Part shown: positions 22,518 to 34,245 of the stretch, piece after piece
Layout: each line of letters starts with the position of its first letter
How positions within the stretch are numbered: the stretch's first letter is position 1
Source of the DNA: Urophycis tenuis
Taxonomy: Eukaryota; Chordata; Actinopteri; Gadiformes; Phycidae
DNA length: 64,000 nucleotides
Assembly: GCA_036785325.1 (NCBI GenBank)
Contig: JAXIVH010000001.1
Span: 10,431,777 to 10,495,776 of the forward strand
Direction: 5' to 3'
Made by a program: the position numbers and the translations under genes
The notes under the pieces: model-generated
Databases searched by the model: none
What the model saw: only the letters and a program-made list of their open reading frames with translations
Told to the model about the DNA's origin: nothing

Positions 22518-24393
22518 CCACAGTGGCGGCTGGTGAAGAATATTCTAGGTGGGGCTGTGCCATATTCAGTCAATTTCAGTAACCATCCCAATACATTGAA
22601 CACAAACTACAGGAAACGAGTGCTCCGTGAAATAGTCAATAATTATTTGACGCTAGTATTAAAAAGTTGAGGCATTCTAACACAAAACATAAACAACATA
22701 TTGCACAAACACAAGCTTTCCATTTTTTCATTTGAAATTTAATTTGTAGTCACTTTGGGCTCTATGAAATTACAGTAAACATTTTATATACTAAACAATC
22801 AAGAAAATAATCAGCAGATTAATAGGTAGTGAAAATTAAGGACTAAAAAATAATAAGGTCAACTATATACAACTGTATACAACTATATACAGACTCGCCC
22901 TGACTCGCCCCTGCATTCGCTCGCTTGGGGCGATAAAGTAATCGCCCATCTCGGCTTGGATTTGAGGACGCTGATTGGCCAAAATTTATGTCATGCTTTC
23001 ACATCTTAAATTAGTAATTGGCTAAACAGATACATAGACCCGCCTCCTTTGGGCGATTTCTCCATCGCCCCAGAATGACCAGAATGGTCATTCTGGTCAC
23101 CCTCTACTGGGGTGGCATTGAATTGCATTCCGACACGTAAACCCCACACAGAACCATCACGGTCTCATGACTGCGTCCAAGCAACTGCGTGGCCATTGCC
23201 TGATCACTACGTGATCACTACGGGAACCATAACCGACGCTTAACACACACACACCTCTTGTGATGTCACCGGCGTAGGTCACTACCGGTGATGTTAGCTG
23301 AGACCCTTAGCGAGGGATCAGGGTGGTGTGCTACCAGAGATTCTAGAGAGCCCAAGAGCTCTGACCTCTCTTCCCTCTCATCTCCTCTCTGGTTCTCCTC
23401 CCCAGCTGCTCGTGATGCCTGCTTTATAGTTGACACCCGGTCTGGGGAGAAACAATGCTGATATTTATGAGTTGGAGTTCTGCAATCTTGCTGGGAGACT
23501 CCTTCTCCATGCACCATGTCAGTAGCATCTGCCCCACAGTTTCATCTCATTTTCATCTAAAGAGGGAAAATTGAGTTTTTAATGAGTTTTCCCAAAAGGA
23601 AAAGAAATTGGACAAATTGGCCTCCCAAGCAAGGCAAGCACAAACTCTGCCAGTAGTAGTAAATGTTAGAAAGTGTCTTTAAAGGCTTCATCAACACCAT
23701 GTAGGCACTGTGTAGGCCGCTGTAGGAACACACTGGTGTGATGTCTCCGGAACAAAGCAGGAAACACAAGGTTTAAGTCTGCTTGCTATTGTAATAATAT
23801 ACACTAAGACAGGCACAGCCGCACACAGAGAGACACCATATGTATAAGAAAACACACTCACATGTATCCATGCTCTTGATCTGGATAAACACTCAAGCAC
23901 AGGAATACTGCATTCCAAAAAAGGGAGTACATGCATGGCCACACGCACACACATTTACCACTGTCCCTTTTGCCACATATGCAATTTACTGTGTATCATC
24001 ATCTTGAAGCTGGGCTGACACTTCACATACTGTAGGTCCACACACACACATGCCATGGTTGATATCCGACCTTTAAACGCCACCAACACTATTTTCCCTG
24101 TTTGAACCGGCACAGCATTTAGTTGTGAGTTCTTCTTTGCTTGTGTTCATTTGAGCGTTAAGGTGAGATTGTAGTGGAACCCCGCTCAGTTTGTTCCCAT
24201 CATAACCGCTCATAAACAGATGATAAACAATCGTGTAGTGACATCATAACCAAAAACACAAACATATTGTGTGTTTCCGCTGGGGTCCCCACATCAGCTT
24301 TCGGCCCTCCCATCCCCCCTAACTCCTCATCCATTTCATAATCCATAACCACCATGAACCTTCTGAGGATGAACATCGAGCTAATCCAGGGGT
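22518..24393. other. Inserted or repeat-derived sequence between two minisatellite blocks
   Basis: It begins with a TE-like end (CAGTGGCGGCTGGTGA). It includes a MITE-like block at 23080-23250, whose sequence 'gaaccatcac' to 'gcgtccaagcaactgcgt' recurs at 53600-53640. No credible gene is seen. Confidence 0.4.
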
Positions 24394-24782
24394 GTTCCTC
24401 ACCATCTCTTAATGTGTTCCTCACCATCTGTTCATATATGTTCCTCACCATCTCTTCATGTGTTCCTCACCATCTCTTCATTTGTTCCTCACCATCCCTT
24501 CATGTGTTCCTCACCATCCCTTCATGTCTTCCTCACCATCTCTTCATGTGTTTCTCACCATCTCTTCATGTGTTCCTCACCGTGTCTTCATGTGTTCCTC
24601 ACCATCTCTTTATGTGTTCCTCACCATCTCTTCATGTGTTCCTCACCGTGTCTTCATGTGTTCCTCACCATCTCTTCATGTGTTCCTCACCATCTCTTCA
24701 TATGTTCCTCACCATCTCTTCATGTGTTCCTCACCATCCCTTCATGTGTTCCTCACCATCTCTTCATATGTTCCTCACCAAT
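24394..24782. repeat. 22-bp minisatellite array, about 18 copies
   Basis: The unit TTCCTCACCATCTCTTCATG+TG has variants (CCC for TCT, GTG for ATC, TTTC for TTCC). Because 22 is not divisible by 3, all three forward frames are open and each gives the same 22-residue peptide period. The long predicted proteins here are therefore artefacts. Confidence 0.95.
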
Positions 24783-25280
24783 CTTCAGCGTTCCCTCAAA
24801 TGTTTACATCTTCTACTGTTTCTCAAGGATCTTTATAATTATTATAGGATAGGATTATTATTCAAAATCTCTCCAAATGTTGCTTAGCATCTCTCCAATT
24901 GGTCCTCAACGATAGTGAAATGTTCTTTCAAATCTTCAAATATTCTGCAACAATCTTGAAGTGTTTAACAGTTTAATATGTTCTTCAACATCCACTCAAT
25001 TGCTCTTTAGATATCTACAAATGTTCTACATGTTCAATGGTCCTCAACATCTCTTCAAATGCTCCTCCAGGATATTCAAGTGTTCCTCAACAAGTCAACA
25101 AGTCTCCAGTAGTTATTCATCACCTCCAAATGCTGTCTCAGGTATCAGTGGACCTTGGACTTACTTACGTAAATCTGCCCAACACATACAAGACAAGATA
25201 CACACACATTTGAACAGGTGTTTCATGTCTCAATCATGTTGTTTTTAATTGTAAAATAACATATATTTAACACATGTTGT

Positions 25281-25333
<53 letters not shown>

Positions 25334-25341
25334 GGGGGGGG
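25281..25341. repeat. (GT)n followed by a G tract
   Basis: A GT run passes directly into about 25 G. CA and GT microsatellites follow at 25448-25477 and 25597-25692. The region 24800-25850 has no recognised gene. Confidence 0.9.
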
Positions 25342-25445
25342 ATTTTCATTCTGTTGTGACAGTGTACTTGTTTCTGTGGCTCTGTGGATTTAATCTACTG
25401 TCACAAAACGTTCTGCAAGAGCAATATTGTGGAACACAGAACAAA

Positions 25446-25480
<35 letters not shown>

Positions 25481-25604
25481 CACCATGTGTTATTGTGGGT
25501 TCTCATCACCATACTCCTCCCTCTGTTTAATGTATTCCTTTGCAGGCCAGTCCTTGCCTCTACAATATGGCGGCAACGTTGATTGTTAGGTATACTACAC
25601 ACAC

Positions 25605-25643
<39 letters not shown>

Positions 25644-25854
25644 ACACACAGCTGCTCTCTGTTTTTCTGTGTGTGTGTGTGTGTTTGTGTGTGTTTGTGA
25701 GTAATGTGAACTTGTCTATGGCCGAGGATGTGTTTACTTCCACCTTGAATTCAGAATGACATTCAATGACATTCAAGCTTCTGAATGGGGAGATGAAGAT
25801 ATGAAGGTGAAGCTCTCTTTCTCTCAGGACAGAACAGTTAGATCTATGTCTCTC

Positions 25855-25945
25855 TTGAATTCAAATTCTAAATGCTTTATTGGTATGAGTGACATACAAA
25901 GTTACGAACAGTAAAAAAGTAATAATAAAGAAAATGCAAATCATG
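25855..25945 (-). mobile_element. LINE 3'-tail fragment
   Basis: 'gaattcaaattctaaatgct' followed by 'ttattggtatgagtgacata' resembles, in reverse, the 3' end of fish CR1/Rex-type LINEs. There is no coding sequence. Confidence 0.4.
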
Positions 25946-26007
25946 GTGTAGAAACAAAAACCGACTCAGTGGGCCACGTCTCGGAGCCGCCGCTCTTCAC
26001 CAAGAGC

Positions 26008-26275
26008 GGGGCAGCCGCGGCCTACTGGTTAGGGCTTCGGACTTGTAACCGGAGGGTTGCCAGTTCGAACCCCGACCAGTATGAATGGCTGAAGTGCCTG
26101 TGAGCAAGGCACCTAACCCCCTCACTGCTCCCCGAGCGCCGCTGTTGGCAGCTCACTGCCTCGGGATTAGTGTGTTTCACCTCACTGTGTGCTGAGTGTA
26201 TTTCCACTAATTCACGATTGGGTTAAATGCAGAGACCAAACTTCCCTCACGGGATCAAAAGAGTAATTCTTCTTC
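26008..26275 (+). mobile_element. tRNA-derived SINE
   Basis: The head has a pol III A-box-like 'ctactggttagggcttcgg' and a B box 'gttcgaaccccgacca' at normal tRNA spacing. The body is the familiar fish SINE sequence ('gagcaaggcacctaaccccc', 'gctccccgagcgccgctg'). It ends with 'gggatcaaaagagtaattct'. Confidence 0.85.
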
Positions 26276-26799
26276 ACCATGTTTAGAGTTGTGGTCTAGA
26301 CCTGCTCTGAACGTACAGCGTCTCCAGATAACTCCTGTTATGAACTCCTGCTATGAACTCCTGCTATATCAACACAATTTAATTGAATTGTTTGAACTGA
26401 GTGGGTCGGGGAGGAGGGGAGAGAGGGCTGAGGGGAGATGGACGGGCCAGGGGAGGAGTGGTGAGAGGGAGGGCCAGGAGGACATGAGAACAGAGGAGCA
26501 GAGTCATTATAACCCAACGGGGAGCATTTGAGGAGCAAGGAGATATCATCTCTTTAGCTCCCATCTCTGAAGTACTTAGATACAGAGCCTCTCCTGCTGC
26601 CACTATTTTAACTCTGGAGGAGTGGAGTGCAGAACCAGCCTGCAGACCCGAGATAGCTAACGAGCAATTAACCAGCAAAGCATCCACCGATAAGCACAGC
26701 GATTCCATTGGATTCGCAACGGACCCACACAACACACACCTCAGCCTTTTGAAATATTGATGACTGATTGGTCAAGATTCTTAAGAGACAGAATGGGAG

Positions 26800-27007
26800 T
26801 GAGAAATAGAGAGAGAGCGAGAGTGTGTGTGTGTGTGTGTGTGTGTGTGAGAGTGAGTGAGAGACGGGAGGAAGGGGGGAGGAAAGAGGCAGAATAGAGA
26901 GGGAAGGGAGAGAAAAACAGACACAAAAAGATAGAGAGAGACAGAAAGAGACAGAGAGAGGCATAGGGATACACACTGTGCGAGAAGGATTTGATGGGGG
27001 AGAGATA

Positions 27008-27050
<43 letters not shown>
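26800..27050. repeat. GA-rich and (GT)n simple repeats
   Basis: A GT run at 26824-26848, then GA-rich sequence with a pure GA run at 27015-27050. Both strands give low-complexity frames that are not genes. Confidence 0.9.
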
Positions 27051-27053
<3 letters not shown>

Positions 27054-27215
27054 ATAGGAAGGGATCACGCCGGGTAATTAGGGTGAATGAGAGAGAGGTG
27101 GAGGAGCAGGCGTGGAGGAGAGATGCGTGGAGGTGGTGTGGAACGATGGAGGTCCTGACACCTAATTACACCTGCGAGACCATGGAGAGCTGAGGAGTAG
27201 GCTGCTGGAGACAGG

Positions 27216-27355
27216 AGCTACGCTAGGAAACAGGACATGTGTGGGGAAACAGGATGAATGCTACAAGACACAGGAGATACACTAGGAAACAGGACATGTG
27301 TGAGGAAACAGGATGAATTCTACAAGACACAGGAGATACACTAGGAAACAGGAGA
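27216..27355. repeat. Tandem duplication of a 68-70 bp unit
   Basis: The unit from 'ctaggaaacaggacatgtgt' to 'caggagata' is repeated with few changes, and fragments of 'gaaacaggaga' continue to 27425. Confidence 0.75.
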
Positions 27356-27532
27356 CACATGAGAAAACAGGAGATACAATAAGAAACAGTAGAAACACTA
27401 GGCTATGTGATCGGAAACAGGAGATATGCTCGGAAAAGGAGACACACATACACAGCGTCAGCATGGGTATTAAATCTAAAATTAAAACATCCCATAACTG
27501 CCAATGCCAATGGCTGCAAATGACGGCTTTTG

Positions 27533-27535
<3 letters not shown>

Positions 27536-27577
<42 letters not shown>

Positions 27578-27725
27578 ACATTGTGGTTTATTGTTGGCAC
27601 AAGCATAGGCACATACAACATGTATCTCACACACACACACACACACACTCATCTAGTCAGCCTGGGTTTGGACCCTATCTAAGTAATAGGGTGTTGACAG
27701 GAGGACTGACTGCACAGCTGTATTC

Positions 27726-27770
<45 letters not shown>

Positions 27771-27775
27771 GTGTC
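27536..27775. repeat. (CA)n and (GT)n microsatellites
   Basis: CA runs at 27536-27580 and 27629-27649, and a GT run at 27727-27765. The sequence 27780-29200 is AT-rich with no recognised gene. Confidence 0.9.
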
Positions 27776-29619
27776 CACTGTTGGATAGTTTAATGCTGAT
27801 AGTTCAGGGAGCCTTTGGCTGGAATGATGATGAAAGGCTGTTTCCTCCTTCCTGTTACAACAATGTCTCTTACATAAGCACACACACTCACACTCGAGAC
27901 TTCCTGTTCTTGGGATCATGGTTTGCACATAATGGCTTAGCCCCACTGGATGTGTAATGATTTTCCCTTTTTTCCTGAACGGATAATTAATCCTTGTCAT
28001 GTTCCTTGGATATAAAGAAGATACTGTGGTTTGAAGAACCGAAATAAGTGATCCAGACGAACTGATTTGAATGCATATTATGCTAATGTGATATTTTAAG
28101 TTAAGTTACTACAACTGTATTTTGAATTGCCTGTTTAACTAATGGGTATGTCTACTTGGATTTAGTTTTGAGCGCTAAGATGTTTTCAAGTGATGTTTTA
28201 GTTAGGGTTAAGGTTCAAATAATTCCTAATAAGAAAATTTAACTTATTGTTCTAAAAATGGGAAATTCAACTAGCCTACTTCTACTTTTAAACTAAAAAC
28301 TGATTAGAGCTTAAAAAGAAATGAACTAGACTAATATCAGAACTAAATAAGCAGCAGCAGAAGGAAATAGATTCTAAAATAGGATTAAATGAGAGACAAA
28401 CAGGAACATAAACAAAGAGTTTTACATTGAAACTGAAGGAATAAGATATTTTACTTTTATTTTGAATTAGTTTGATATTGACTTGGGTGGCTTGCGTGGG
28501 TTTTGTACACATGTAAATGCTTGAATTTATTTCTTATATTTTGACGAAAATGTAATATTTCTAAAACCTTGTTGGTGTTATTGACTGCCTCCTGAAAAGC
28601 ACTTAGATATCTTCTGACAATTACACATTTAAATGAAAACAAGCGTCACACAAGTTTGCGAGGGCCAACCAAGTTCTACCGGTTTATCTTGTGAGGTCTC
28701 CTCAGTCCCTTTCTCAAGAGAGTCTGGCCTCTCGCCTTAAGCTGTTGATTTGAAGCCATGCCTTGACAGACAATACCGTCAGCCAATCAGGTTAACATTA
28801 CATCACCCACGGAACACGCTGATACAGCGCTTTACTGTATTGTGACTGGGACACGGTAACTAAAATACATGCTTGCAAAACAAGGCTCTGATGATGGTTT
28901 TTTTGGGATTTTTTTTGTCTCGTCAATCAAAAGGCTGCAGGATTGCACAAAGGCTATGTGATATTTTCTTTATCACATTTTACATGGAGGGGTGCCCGGC
29001 AAGCCTCACATCCACGCTGAACTCACTGCTTCATCTTTTATACATTCAACATCCAGATCGCAAATCAATTCAAATTAATAACTACCACCTAGCTTTTGTT
29101 ACAAAGAACATACTTACATATTTACATCGTTGTACATAGTTGGTTTTGCTGACTTTGAGGGCACACATTTTTAGTTCAGCCTTGTACAATTCTATTTGTT
29201 TAGTTATGTAATGTATCTTTTGGGGAGGTTGCCACTGCTGGGGGAAGCCATCTTGTTTATTGGAAAATGGCTGGTGCACAGCACTGGTAATTGAATACAG
29301 GTGATTGTTAATTTGATTGCCTGGGAGAATTCATTCCATTCCCCGTAATTTATATATTATAATTAAATACCTATTGTAACCATTACTTGACGAAAATAAT
29401 TCTTACTATACAGGATGTTGTGTTTAGGTGTTATCTTTATATTTTATCTTTGTCTTCCTCCCCACATGTATCCATTTCAGTTTAAACTGCTAACATGGTT
29501 CCCCATGTCGTGTTGGAGGAGTCAGGGTGTGAAGAAAAGACTTCCTGTTGGCTAACCCTGCTGCTGACCCAGTGAGAACAGCCATTTGAATTATTGGTAT
29601 TTTTGCGATACGAAAAGTC

Positions 29620-29621
29620 AG

Positions 29622-29658
<37 letters not shown>

Positions 29659-29953
29659 GTACTTTAATGATCCCTGAGGGAAATTGCATTTGTTACAATA
29701 CAATACTCCAGTGCAAAAAGAAAGAAGAGACAGACACTCTACGTATAGTAAAGTGTTAGAATATATAAATATATAATATAAATATAATATATATAAATAT
29801 ATAATATAATATAAATGTAAAATAGAACCTATGTAAAGCAATATACAAAAAATATACATAAAGAAATGTACATACAACCAGGCATACACTAAGAGTTGAT
29901 AGCATACACAGTTTGTAGACTCCACTCTGGCAAAGTGGCGGGCCCTGATGGTG
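29620..29953 (-). mobile_element. LINE 3' fragment, present only in copy A
   Basis: A (GACA)n run is followed by 'gtactttaatgatccctgag' and 'ggaaattgca', the reverse of a common fish LINE 3' end, and then AT-rich sequence. The duplicate at 55430 reads straight through (agtcagta/cacattta), showing that the 334 bp are an insertion. Confidence 0.6.
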
Positions 29954-30192
29954 TACACATTTATACAAACTCCAAGCTCAGTTTTTGCATATTTGAAGGG
30001 ATATCTTGGTATTTTTAGGGGTATTTTTTGTTTGGATGCAGACAGTTTTACCACTGACTGATTCTTTTGGAGCCGCGTGGCATTCAAGTGTTTTTGAAGT
30101 TCATTACATTGTCAGAACAGTACAATGAGTATACCTGGTGCCAACAGAGGCACCGCAAGCACATTCAGAACATGGTGGTGCTTTATCCCCTT

Positions 30193-30565
30193 TAGCTCTT
30201 ATGTCTTGATGCCTACCACGTAGCATCTCTTATGTCTTGATGCCTACCAAGTAGCATCTCTTATGTCTTGATGCCTACCACGTAGCATCTCTTATGTCTT
30301 GATGCCTACCACGTAGCATCTCTTATGTCTTGATGCCTACCACGTAGCATCTCTTATGTCTTGATGCCTACTACATAGCATCTCTTATGTCTTGATGCCT
30401 ATCACGTAGCATCTCTTATGTTGTGATGCCTACCACGTAGCATCTCTTATGTCTTGATGCCTACCACGTAGCATCTCTTATGTTGTGATGCCTACCACAT
30501 AGCATCTCTTATGTCTTGATGCCTATACCACGTAGCATCTCTTTTGTCTTCAGATAGACCTACCA
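30193..30565. repeat. 31-bp minisatellite, about 12 copies
   Basis: The unit is ATGTCTTGATGCCTACCACG followed by TAGCATCTCTT. Variants carry TTGTG for TCTTG and ACA or AAG near the end. The array is missing from the duplicated flank at 55560, where the surrounding ~970 bp are absent. Confidence 0.95.
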
Positions 30566-31344
30566 CGTAGTATCTCTCTATCGACATCACTATCATGACA
30601 TCTGCCCAGTGCTCACTGGTTCACACTGCTCCCATTGGTTGACACAAACCAATGGAATCATTGGAGATCATTTTTCCCTGGTTGGTGGCGTCATCACATT
30701 TAGTTACATAGTGTGGCTTTGATTCTTTCCTCCAAACAAATTCAAGTTTTAAGTGTCATATGGAGCAAAGTGTCAAATGATGTGTACTGACGTATTGCTT
30801 GGTTCTGATTCTATTGTCCAAATTCTGACTTTATTCTTAAAACTTGACACAATCCTTGTTTCTGTTTTTCAACCTTGAAATTTAGACTGATCTCAGGCAT
30901 AAAGTGTATTTTTTAACATTTTACAATAACGGAACAATAAATAATCATCAAGTAACATTAGTTAACCAGTGATGAGCATTAACTAACAGTTATCTAATGC
31001 TCTAATAATCAGTTGTTAATGGTGTTTACGTTTACAAATGGTGTTCATGTTAACTAGGTGTTTATGTATACATTCAAAAGAGTAACTGTTAACCCTTAAT
31101 GACTACTCAGGATTGGAGATGGTGTTTCAGCTCAACCAGAGTATCTTTAACAAGAACTGAACTTCAATCCAAAATCCTAACCCTAACTCACCACCTTTCA
31201 TCTATAACCCACTAATCCTAAACCCCTTCACTAATGCAATACAATAATGTTTGTTTCTGCATTAACTATGTTAATTAATGGAACTGATTGTACCCGCATT
31301 GGAAAGTGTTACCAGGGTATTTCATGCAGTCTATTTCTATGGAT

Positions 31345-31727
31345 GGGCGGCACGGTGGTGCAGTGGTTAGCACTGTCGCCTCACAGCAAGAGGGTTCTTG
31401 GTTCAAATCCACCTGGGACCCGGGACCTTTCTGTGTGGAGTTTGCATGTTCTCCCCGTGCTTGTGTGGGTTCTCTCCGGGTACTCCGGCTTCCTCCCACA
31501 GACCAAAAACATGCAGGTTGGGGATTAGGTTAATTGGTGTCTCTAAATTGACCATAGGTGTGCATGTGAGTGTGAATGGTTGTTTGTCTATATATGTTAG
31601 CCCTGTGATAGGCTGGCGACCTGTCCAGGGTGTACCCCGCCTCTCGCCCGTTGCAACTGGGATTGGCTCCAGCCCCCCCGCGACCCTCGTAGAGGATAAG
31701 CGGTCACGATAATGGATGGATGGATGG
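31345..31727 (+). mobile_element. SINE with 12-bp target duplication
   Basis: It begins GGGCGGCACGGTGGTGCAGT, has the familiar 'ggagtttgcatgttctcccc' and 'gcgacctgtccagggtgtac' segments, and ends in an ATGG tail. It is flanked by atttctatggat at 31333-31344 and 31728-31739. The duplicate at about 55801-55812 has a single uninterrupted copy of that target. Confidence 0.9.
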
Positions 31728-33029
31728 ATTTCTATGGATTAGGTTGGCCACTACCTCCTACAGTATCAAAGGTAACCACTGGAGGGCACCATTTAGTCAG
31801 ACGCCTTGCGTTGATGCAAATTGGTAGGATTAGACGTCTTTGGCCTACACAGTTGCTCTGGCCTGTGGGCATCAAACTGTTTTTTTCTGTCAATTGATAT
31901 TCAAGAGTATTATGTCGGCCTACAGTACAAGTAAACCAGCGGTGTTGCTGTTTGTGGTCATTTTCTCAATCGATTGACATTAACTTTGCTGTATTAACTG
32001 TACGAGTGCAGTGCTGGTAGGAAGTAGGTATTCATGTACAAAAAATCTGAAATTACACATATGCCTATGAGGCTTCAATGTCTTGCCATAGCCTGTGAAT
32101 AATAAAATGTTAAAAAGGCTTGCCATCATGGAATTCATTGAAGTCGTTCATCGACGAAACGTAGCCTAAACACATGTTGACTCGGCGCAACAGCTACCGC
32201 CGGCGCCACCAACACACCACCTCGACGTCAGCCGTAGCTTTTGCGCCGATTCAACGTGTGGAATCGGCAGAAAAGTTACCACCAACGGCCGACGTCGGGT
32301 TGGTGTGTCGCTGCCTTTACCAAACAGATGCTCTGCTCATCTGCTTTCAAGTTCGCCAAAGCCTAACTAAAGTGGATATAATATGTAGCCTACCCACTTT
32401 GAACAGAAGACTTTCTAAACTTTTGGTAGCCTACATCCTGCTGCTATTGGAATATTATGGTAAAGATTGTTTAGCTTTAATCATTTTAACCATGCTAACG
32501 GGACTGGAGAAAGACGTCTTGTCAGAGCGTGGCCTAGCCGTGATGCGCAACTTAGATCAAGAATACACAATGAAGAGGTGGGTCTGACTTGGATAAGTAA
32601 CTGTAATCTGATTACAACTAATGCCATGCTTTCTTAAATTCAAATGAAACACAACATTAGACCGTGTTGTAGCCATGTCAGCAAACACGACAAGCAGATG
32701 AGAACAGTGTTGTGAAACTTACAGATGAGATTACTGAGACGTGGAGGACATCCACAAACATCCTCAGTTGAAAGATGGTTTTTTTCCAAGTTTGTGCTAT
32801 ATAAGTTGCACTTGTCCGTAACAAGTATGCATGGCCGTAGCGTGAAAATTTAGCAAAAATTGAAATTACTCCAAAAAATGCCAAAATCAAGGATGCACAC
32901 CACTGTGCCATGCTCAACCCATATCCAAAATCTTGGGTCAATCTGACGACAAACAGTCAGCGTGATATGCAAGCCACAGACACAAAGACACAGTGACTGT
33001 ATTAACTGAATTAACAGAAATGAAATGTT

Positions 33030-33115
33030 TCACCTTCTTCTGACAAATGCACTGTAAGTCACTTTGGATAAAAGTGTCTGCTAAATGCCCTAAATGTAAA
33101 TGTAAATGACATTGA
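33030..33115 (+). mobile_element. SINE 3'-tail fragment
   Basis: 'tgtaagtcactttggataaa' then 'agtgtctgctaaatgcccta' plus (AAATGT)n is the conserved 3' end of several fish SINE/LINE families. No head is visible. Confidence 0.6.
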
Positions 33116-33589
33116 CATTGATTTTGTCTACTCATCTAGTAAATACTTGATGAGTTGGATATTGTATAATTACAATAACAAAAAACACAATTGTAGACTA
33201 TATTCAAATATATCAACAATGAATATACAGGCATTGTATGTAGAAACTGCTAAATTGAATCTTGGTTTACAAATTTTGGCTTTATTACGGTTTATATTTC
33301 ATGTTACGAAGTGTTTTTGGTCTTTCTCATAAATTGCTTCATCCAATTTCATGTTTCAAATACAATTTTAGCTCAATGGCAACCATTTGGCATAGTTGGA
33401 ATCCTAAATCATCATCAGAAAACAAAGGTTACTTGAATGCAGGTTTAATCATCCTATATCATATCATTGGGATTCTAACCCCTAACCCTCAAAATAAACT
33501 AATAATACGAACTCTAGGTTAAACCATCATATTGACCAACACCACCAGTGCAAAAGATGCTGAAATTAAGAAACAATGAACAAGTACTA

Positions 33590-33595
33590 TTTATT
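33590..33595 (-). terminator. Candidate polyadenylation signal of gene copy A
   Basis: AATAAA on the minus strand, about 195 bp past the stop codon at 33791. Inference from position only. Confidence 0.35.
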
Positions 33596-33790
33596 TAATT
33601 TAATCTATGTTAAATGTAGCCATACTAGCCATAGGTGATCAAAAACAGATCTGCCCTTGTGAGAAATGTGCCCTCAGTATGGGCTGAGTTTAGGTACTAT
33701 TATTGTAGCTCCCCATCTGAAAGTAGGTCTAAATAATGTATATATTATCAATTTAAAAAAGAATCCAAGATGCCGGTTCACATTGTTGTA

Positions 33791-34245
33791 TCAATGTGTG
33801 TCATTGCTGCCGTCTTTTTTATCAGGTTCAATCTGACGATGCCTGAAATCCCTCACCATTTTCTTCATATCTCCATGTGTTCGGAGATCACCTGTCTTCA
33901 GTGGACATTTTTCCCCCATTTGTGGATCAAACTTATTTCTGAAACATATTTTTTGTAAGTTTGAGAGTACACAGGAATGCTGCCATAAGAGAACATAGAA
34001 AGGCTAGAAGCTTTCCAAACCACTAAAACAAGACTTGACCAGGGAACAGCATCAGTAATTCATCATACAAACATTACAATAATCTGATAAAGAACATTTA
34101 AAACCTACTTTTTAAGATGTTGCTCGATAGCCTTTCGCTCGTAGATTGTGTCATACTCAGTTCTCACAGGCTCCACAAAAACCTTCCCAGTGAGTGGACA
34201 TGTCAGAACTGGGGGTTTGACCACAGTAACAGGACCAACCAATTC
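33791..34245 (-). CDS. Copy A exons 24-25: U-box domain and C terminus
   Basis: LTCPLTGKVFVEPVRTEYDT and IYERKAIEQHLKKNKFDPQM, then CPLKTGDLRTHGDMKKMVRD, fit the U-box pattern (CPlTg..f.ePV......yer.aIe..L......P....l...dL..h..mk..v..f). U-boxes are RING-like folds without zinc ligands that recruit E2 enzymes. The chain ends after a short basic tail with NDTH and TGA. Placing a U-box directly after an E2 domain suggests intramolecular or paired E2-E3 action. Confidence 0.85.

Larger units (their letters stand above)
29200..33780. repeat. 3' flank of gene copy A, duplicated at 55008-58720
   Basis: Blocks 29201-29615, 29955-30100, 31080-31340, 31735-32630 and 33390-33780 align in order with 55008-55430, 55431-55560, 55580-55808, 55806-57290 and 58150-58720. 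The homology begins abruptly at 'agttatgtaatgtatctt'. Gaps between blocks are insertions or deletions in one copy. This marks the left limit of the tandem duplication. Confidence 0.8.

Noticed and set aside
24354..24887. 22-residue repeat protein (HVFLTISSC-type units), also considered as a CRISPR-like array
   Set aside because: The 22-bp unit is not divisible by 3, so all frames look alike. Units are contiguous with no unique spacers, so it is a minisatellite.
30193..30565. CRISPR array
   Set aside because: 31-bp units are directly adjacent without spacers, and the context is vertebrate.
32174..32587. 137-residue plus-strand frame
   Set aside because: The matching sequence in the copy-B flank (about 56870-57260) is broken by stops, so it is not conserved. 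The stretch contains short inverted blocks typical of a MITE-like repeat.
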